A DNA stretch of 64,000 nucleotides from Malurus cyaneus samueli (lineage: Eukaryota; Chordata; Aves; Passeriformes; Maluridae), in NCBI GenBank assembly GCA_009741485.1, contig CM019227.1, positions 9,774,236-9,838,235 on the forward strand, given 5' to 3'. Both the position numbers and the translations under genes were made by a program. Of this stretch, positions 58,950 to 64,000 are shown one piece after another; positions within the stretch are counted from its first letter, which is position 1; the number at the start of each line of letters is the position of its first letter. The notes beneath the pieces were generated by a model that saw only the letters and a program-made list of their open reading frames with translations, made no database searches and was not told where the DNA came from.

Positions 58950-59160
58950 TCCACACGGCAGAACTGGGGAATGACCCAGTTAAGATTGGATATTGGGGCA
59001 ATTTCTCCCCAAAAAGGGCTGTCCAGCCCTGGCACGGCTATCCAGGGTAGTGTTGGAATCCCTGTCCCCGAAGGGATGTAACAGCCATGTGGATGTGGCA
59101 CAGCTGTTGGACTTGGGTCTTAAAAGATCTTTTCCAACATAAGTGACTCCAAAATTCCAA
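58950..59160 (+). repeat. CR1 LINE 3' fragment
   Basis: Sense strand: 'aaagggctgtccagccctgg', 'gtgttggaatccctgtcccc', 'gatgtggcacagctg' and 'aaagatcttttccaac'. It lies between the RAB26 and SNHG19 3' ends. Confidence 0.82.
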
Positions 59161-59279
59161 TGTAGGGAGTGGGGCTGTGCAAAGTGCAGCACATTTCAAC
59201 ACATTCCAAATCCACTGGGTATCCACATAAAATTTCTACTCAGTCTGTGGATGGAAACTATGTTAAAGATAGAAGCAAA

Positions 59280-60033
59280 CCCCAAACTTTTCAAAACTTT
59301 ATTCACCTGTAAGCTACAAAATTGGCTTTATATAGAAGCCAAAGCAATACAGCAATAAAGCATTTAAGAATAAGTCTAGACTTGAGACCGGGAAAATATT
59401 ATAGGAGTTAACTTGTTATCTTCCACAGAGCTAAACAGAAAAAGAAGATTTAAATTCTCTATCTACACACTGTAGCCTTAGAGTTCAGAGTGTAAATCCC
59501 TTCACTTACCACACTACTGAACCTACTATCTGGACAGGACATTCACCATGAGGAAAAGCCGGCGAATTCCTTCCTCCAGTCCATTCTGCAGCTGCTTCTT
59601 TGTGCTTTAAGAGCCATCTCGTTGCAGAGCTGGAGCAGCAGCGTTTCCCCGAGGGTCTCAGCCCCACTTACCGCCAACACCGGAACAGGCGACACCGTTT
59701 TACCGGCCCAGAACCCCGGGGCCTGCCGCGGATCGGGCACGGCGGCTCCGGGACGCCGCCACCGTCGGGTCTCACGTCGCGATCGGTTCCCGCCGAGTCC
59801 TGAGGGGAGAAGGCAGCGCGTGAGGGAGAGGCGTCCCACCGCCCACCCAGCCGGGCCGCGGATCTCGCGGACCTCAGCCGTGGCTGCTCAGCAGGGGCTG
59901 CGGCCGCCCGCCGCCCTCAGACGAGGTGTCAGAAAGGTAAATGTGGATCATCACCGGCCCGCCCTCGGTAATATCCCCGTTACCGGCCCCGCTCCCGCTA
60001 ACACCGTTCAGCCCCGCACCTCAAGCTGGAAAG
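59280..60033 (-). ncRNA. SNHG19: SNHG19-like 5'TOP snoRNA host gene
   Basis: Minus strand. A TATA box (tataaaat, 60,064-60,057) lies 31 bases before a C followed by pyrimidines (ctttcc, from 60,033), the TATA-plus-5'TOP start typical of snoRNA host genes. Splice signals follow: a possible donor gtaacg near 59,983 (or gtgcgg at 60,019), acceptor ccctcag with an exon 59,799-59,672 and donor gtaagt, a third exon starting at 59,629 or 59,585 and ending 59,520 (donor gtaagt), and acceptor ttctgtttag with the last exon from 59,430. An aataaa at 59,303-59,298 ends it. Intron 1 holds the snoRNA. No long ORF is conserved, as expected for a decayed-by-NMD carrier. The position between RAB26 and TRAF7 on the opposite strand matches human SNHG19. 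Exact exon borders are partly uncertain. Confidence 0.8.
59867..59962 (-). ncRNA. SNORD60: C/D box snoRNA SNORD60 (U60)
   Basis: Minus strand, in intron 1 of the host gene. C box gtgatga (59,954-59,948) and D box ctga (59,877-59,874) are 81 bases apart end to end and are bracketed by a 7-bp terminal stem: gcgggcc (59,962-59,956) pairs with ggtccgc (59,873-59,867), with one G-U. An internal D' box ctga (59,920-59,917) is preceded by an antisense element whose complement gaggtgtcagaaa (plus strand 59,923-59,935) is identical to a stretch of 28S rRNA upstream of 'agttaccacagg'. The fifth base before D' pairs with the 28S G that I recall as human Gm4340, the known U60 target. C' is degenerate. 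The RNA should direct 2'-O-methylation of that G by fibrillarin in the nucleolus. Confidence 0.92.
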
Positions 60034-60039
60034 ACCGCA

Positions 60040-60430
60040 CGTGGTCCGCCCTATATATTTTATAGCCTCTGCGACGCTGCTATTGGTCAGACTGCTGTGG
60101 CCACAGCCAATCGTCAGCGGTTGGCGTGACCGCCGCCCCACCTCTCCCAGCGCTGATTGGCCGCCGCTCTCTCCCGTGCCAATGGCGACGCGCGGCGCAG
60201 CGTGGCCCGAGGCGGCTGTTGCCGCCGTCTGATTGGTCGCTGCAGGAGGCCGGGCCGAGCCAGTGGCAACAGTGGTTGTAGTATGGAGTGACTGTCCGCG
60301 GGGGCTGTTGGGAGTTGTAGTCCAAGCGTGCGGCGGCACGGGCAGGAAGCGGCGCAGGAGACTACAAGTCCCGAGGAGCGCGGGGCACAGCTCTTCCGGG
60401 CCGGGCGGCAGCGGGGAGCAGGCCCGGGCG
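60040..60430. promoter_or_regulatory. Bidirectional promoter with five CCAAT boxes and paired ZNF143-type sites
   Basis: CCAAT or inverted ATTGG cores lie at 60,082-60,086, 60,107-60,111, 60,156-60,160, 60,179-60,183 and 60,232-60,236, most flanked as for NF-Y (gattggtc, gccaat). The TATA box of the minus-strand gene is at 60,057-60,064. Towards the plus-strand start are tgggagttgtagt (60,309-60,321), the reverse complement of the ZNF143/THAP11 motif actacaactccca, and a forward gactacaagtccc (60,360-60,372). An ETS-type ttccgg follows at about 60,394. Confidence 0.8.
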
Positions 60431-60478
60431 CGATGTGCCGGGACCGGGCACCGGCGCTGCGCCGCCGCCGCCGCGGAG
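60375..60478 (+). other. TRAF7: First exon of TRAF7 (probably 5' UTR)
   Basis: A CpG-island exon ends at a consensus donor, cgcggag then gtacgg (GT at 60,479). It lies on the strand and in the place where human TRAF7 begins, next to SNHG19. TRAF7 is a RING E3 ligase with WD40 repeats whose human start codon lies in exon 2, so a non-coding first exon is expected. No TRAF7-like coding sequence (MSSGKSARYNRF in human) is seen in the remaining 3.5 kb. An ATG at 60,433 (MCRDRAPALRRRRR) is open to the donor and would be an upstream ORF at most. The start of transcription is approximate and the gene name rests on synteny. Confidence 0.6.
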
Positions 60479-63400
60479 GTACGGACGGGCCGGGGAGAGC
60501 CGGGCGGGCCGCGCTGGGCGGCTCCGTGACGGGAAGGGCCGGGTCGGGTCGGGCTGGGCCGGGGGCGCTGGGCCGCGGTTCGGGGAGGTGCCGGTGAAGG
60601 CTCCCGGGGCTGGCCCGTGTCCGCCGCGTGTGTCTGGGGGTGCCAATGGATCTGTCGGGGCGCTCGGAGGAGCTCGAGCATCATCTGTTCTCTTTCGTCC
60701 TCGGTGAATCCCGCCCGGGTCTCTCTCACCGTTCCCGCTGCCCTCCCGGGGTGTTCTCTGGCTCTCAGCGCAGGCTCTGCTGAGCTTTGTCTTTTTCTGC
60801 TTAGTTTTGTCGTTTTCTGCTCTATTCCTTGTTCGACCGCGGCACGTGTTGCTGCTGGTTCTCTCTTTCCCTCCCAGTAACCTCATTTCCCTGGGCTTTG
60901 GTCCCACAATATACAGAATATGCGCTATCTGGGGGTAGATCTCCGCAGCTATCCCAGAACATTTGCAGATGTGGATCAAGCAGCGGATTTTGAATTGTGC
61001 CCTGTTCTCATTTCAAACGAGCTCTTGGGGCTCTGTCCCCTCCCGCTGTGGCCACTGTCCTGGTGACAGACGCTGTCAAACGCTTTGCTCCAGTCGGATC
61101 CGTGAGCTGGTGTGCTGGGAAGGGCAGTAGGGATGATTTCCTTTGGGTTCAGCTTCCTTTTGAGCACTGTTGGGGTCAAAGACAGCGACTCTGTGCTGCT
61201 GGGGGCTGGTGAGTGTTACAAGAGCTGCGTTTTGTGTGTCCAAAACCCGCCAGGTCCAGGCTGCTCTCCATGCCAGGGTGTAGCTGTGTTAAGAACTGTG
61301 ACCTAGCAGTTGTTTTTTCCACTTTGGCAACGTTGCTTTGCCTTTGTTTCAGTTCCAGCACTCTAATTTTGCCTCCCTGTGCATTTTCCCCCCAGGGATG
61401 TGTTTTCAGCCTGTGCTGAGCAGTTGGGTTCCTCTTAAACAGCTGCTGCATTTTGGCCTGGAGTGTTTGTCAGTGGTTTCAGCTTCCAGCCACAGCGAGG
61501 ATGGTGGGGTTGCAGGAGAGGTTTGGGGGTGAAGGATGGTTCCAGAAATCACTTGATGAGTAAAAGTGGTATAAGATCACAAAATCCCAGAATTGTTTAG
61601 GTTGGAAAACACCTCCAAGATCATCGAGTCCACCCTGTGTCCATCTGATCCCCACCTTGTCACCAGCCCAGGGCACTGAGTGCCACGTCCACTTTCAGGG
61701 ATGGGCACTCCCTGGGCAGCCCCTTCCAAAGTTGAAAAACCCCTTGCATGAAAAAAATCCTCCTGATGTCCACCCAGAGCCTTCCTTGGCAAGGAAAATT
61801 CCTAAAATCACGCAGGAAGCTGCGGGAGCAGGGATTGTCTGCAGTCTGCTGGATTCCCTCCAGGCCCTGGGGTCCCCAGTCTGGAGTAGGGAAGGTTCAG
61901 GGTGAATCCACACAAAAAGCTCTGGTGCTGGGGTTCGGTTTGTGTGCAGGTGACCCTGCCCTGAGGGAGGGAATGTTTTATCCTGTGGAAGTGGGAAAGC
62001 TGAGCCAAAGTGGTGTTTCCAGTCAGGGGACGCTGGTACCTTCACTGCTCGCACTCAAACAGGGATTTTTGTGATACTGATTGGACTCAAGGAAGCTAAA
62101 AATCCCCAATCCGTAGTTTTCAGGCAGTTTGGTTCCCTGATCCAGGAGATCCCAGGGTGGCCTCTCACCAGACCATTCCATCACAGCTTCTGATGGACTA
62201 AAGCCTCATGTGAGGCATCGCAGGGCAGTTTTTGTGTCCCCTGGCTGAAGTCAGCCCTTCCTTTCCCAGGGCTCCACAATCCCAAGGTGCTGCTGGAGCC
62301 TCGGGGAGCCCTGCAAGCTCTGGGATATCGCTGAGCACCGTGTGCTGGTGCTGGTGCCAGCTCTGCCCTGCACCTGGGGATGGTTCCTGGGCACTGCTGA
62401 GCACTTTGCAGCCTCGGTAGGGTTCAGCCATGGGTTGTCTCAAGGGCTGAGCATTCAGCTGTTCCCAGGGACCTTCCAAGCCTTGCTGGCCCTGATTGTG
62501 GGATTTCCTGGAGTGTGACTGTACCTTTCTCACTGCTTATCTCAGCCAAGCCCAGGTGTGCCAGGAGGAGTGCACAGGAGAGAAAATCCTTCCTGGATTC
62601 AAATACTTGAATTGTGTGGCCATATGTTCAGGCTGTTGGAACTCTTCCCTCCTGCTTTTTTTTTCCTTTGCTGTCCCTTCCCTGCCTGTGCCCCTTTGCC
62701 GCGGGCATGGTGAGGCACACACCAGCACATCCCTGTGCCCGTGGTTGGATCAGGGGATGTAGTGGGCACCTACAGGAAGGAGGCAGCTGGCTGCTCACAG
62801 GGCTGTGTGTCACCCTTCTTAGAGATCAGCAAGTCCTTCCAGAGCACAGGGCAGCAGCACCCCAAATTACCCATTCAGGCTGCTCGTGCTCTGCCTTCAG
62901 CACAGCTCCAACTGGGAGCTTCACCAGAGTCACCTTCCTGCTTTTAATGTTCAGAGGGCTGGAGTGGGGCAGTGCCTGCTCCTGGGAGAGCCTCAGCTGT
63001 GGGAGGGGGTGTCCTGGCAGTAGAAATCCCCCACCATCAGTGTCTGTATTTCAGGCAAGTCCTGCTCCCCACCTCTTCCTTTTTGTGGCAGTTCTTAGCT
63101 AACTGGCTTTCCCTGGATTGTCCCTCCAAGCAAAGACCGTGTTGCTGTTTGTTATTTAGAAATCTGAATAGTTTGAAACTATAAAGAGAGTGAGAAATTC
63201 AAACTCCCCTTAAAGCAAGCGAAGGACTTTTCTGTCTCTGGAACTTGGTCCAATCAGGGCAATAAATCCATGTGTGCTAAGAGAGGGTTGTTTTTCCTGC
63301 ACTAAACTGAACCCGGAGCAGCCGGGGCAAAGCTGGGAGGCAGCGTGGAGATTGGCTGAGCTGTGGGATTTTCCAGCTGGATTTACATATCGCCCACTGC

Positions 63401-64000
63401 TCCGCATGCCTTTGTGTTTACATCACTGGGGAGCGATCCACACACGCACACACATAGCGGAAGAGGCACTTTGGCCGAGGGAAAGCCTGTCCACAGCTCA
63501 GGAACTGGGCATGGTGGTGGCATCTTGCCGGGCTCTGCTGCTCCGGGATGGCCGAGGGTGAGTTTCCTCCAAGGAACAGCGTTTGCTCCGGGTGCTGGGT
63601 GTCAGGCTGCCGGCAGCATTCCAGGGAAACTGCTCTGCTTCAGCAGTGAGGCAGGAACAGGTTTTTTTTTTATTCCAGGAGATACCTGGAAGCCAGCACC
63701 ACTTTGGAAGTGGGTACCTGTGGCCTGTCCAACAGCTGGAGCTCTGTTACGCTCATTTTATGATCCTTCAGAGTGACCTTTGTGAGGACGTGGAATGCTT
63801 GATTGCAGCAACCCAGTGAGTGTGTTCTGAGGTTGTTCTGCTGGTTTCAGAGGTGGGAAATCCTCGATATTCCTTAGGCAGAGTTGTGAGTACAAAAGCT
63901 GAGTTTATGAGGAGAGGTGGTATCCCACTGCCTCCCCTGGAATTCTGAGTCACCCTCGGGAGAGAGTTCAATCCATGGTGTTTGGGGGTTGTGCGACACT
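60479..64000 (+). other. TRAF7: TRAF7 intron 1 (partial)
   Basis: After the island the sequence is unique except for a CR1 fragment at 61.6-61.9 kb. I see no exon with the expected TRAF7 start. A CpG- and CCAAT-containing stretch at 63.3-63.56 kb with a possible donor is listed among the findings. Confidence 0.55.
61575..61900 (-). repeat. CR1 LINE 3' fragment
   Basis: Antisense: 'atcacaaaatcccagaattg', 'taggttggaaaacacctcc', 'gagtgccacgtccactttc' and 'cccttccaaagttgaaaaac'. Confidence 0.85.

Larger units (their letters stand above)
59650..60660. other. CpG island spanning SNHG19 and TRAF7 starts
   Basis: Dense CpG sequence covers the host gene's 5' half, the shared promoter and the plus-strand first exon. 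Confidence 0.85.

Noticed and set aside
60646..60780. ATG ORF MDLSGRSEELEHHLFS after the TRAF7 first exon
   Set aside because: A possible donor follows (cctcg then gtgaat), but it is weak, the peptide is unrecognised, and it lies in the tail of a CpG island where short ORFs are common.
1..64000. CRISPR array, operon, prophage, toxin system or endogenous retrovirus
   Set aside because: Introns, CpG islands and CR1 LINEs show a vertebrate chromosome. No regularly spaced direct repeats with unique spacers, no LTR pairs and no gag/pol/env frames were seen.

Overview
This is a vertebrate nuclear window, almost certainly from a bird. More than twenty fragments of the avian LINE CR1 are scattered through it, including its diagnostic 3' end, and I saw no mammalian SINE or L1. 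The three CpG islands mark gene starts. The gene order and strands match the human 16p13.3 interval PKD1(-) / RAB26(+) / SNHG19-SNORD60(-) / TRAF7(+). I cannot name the species.

Layout. Positions 1-22,230 are read as intron 1 of PKD1 on the minus strand, with CR1 debris, short tandem repeats and some CpG-dense or AT-rich unique blocks. PKD1 exon 1 is at 22,231-22,431 in a CpG island, with a GC-rich 40/60-bp minisatellite just upstream of it. Positions 23.3-31.9 kb are intergenic. RAB26 is the only gene complete in the window: nine coding exons on the plus strand between 32,456 and 56,947, encoding about 258 residues, with an unusually large 18-kb intron 2 that holds two long tandem arrays and several AT-rich unique blocks. 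A compact minus-strand snoRNA host gene (SNHG19-like) lies at about 59,280-60,033 and carries a C/D snoRNA that I identify as SNORD60. A CCAAT-rich bidirectional promoter at 60,040-60,430 separates it from a plus-strand first exon ending at 60,478, which by synteny is the non-coding exon 1 of TRAF7. The rest, to 64,000, would be TRAF7 intron 1.

The genes share a neighbourhood rather than a pathway. PKD1 makes the large membrane protein polycystin-1. RAB26 is a vesicle GTPase of regulated secretion. SNORD60 guides 2'-O-methylation of 28S rRNA. TRAF7 is an E3 ligase with WD40 repeats. The first exons of both PKD1 and RAB26 read one base out of frame at GC-rich homopolymers. This looks more like sequence error than biology, and it would make automated gene models miss both N-termini. 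Apart from a small orphan exon-like ORF at 28,380 and several candidate regulatory blocks, I found no convincing novel system.
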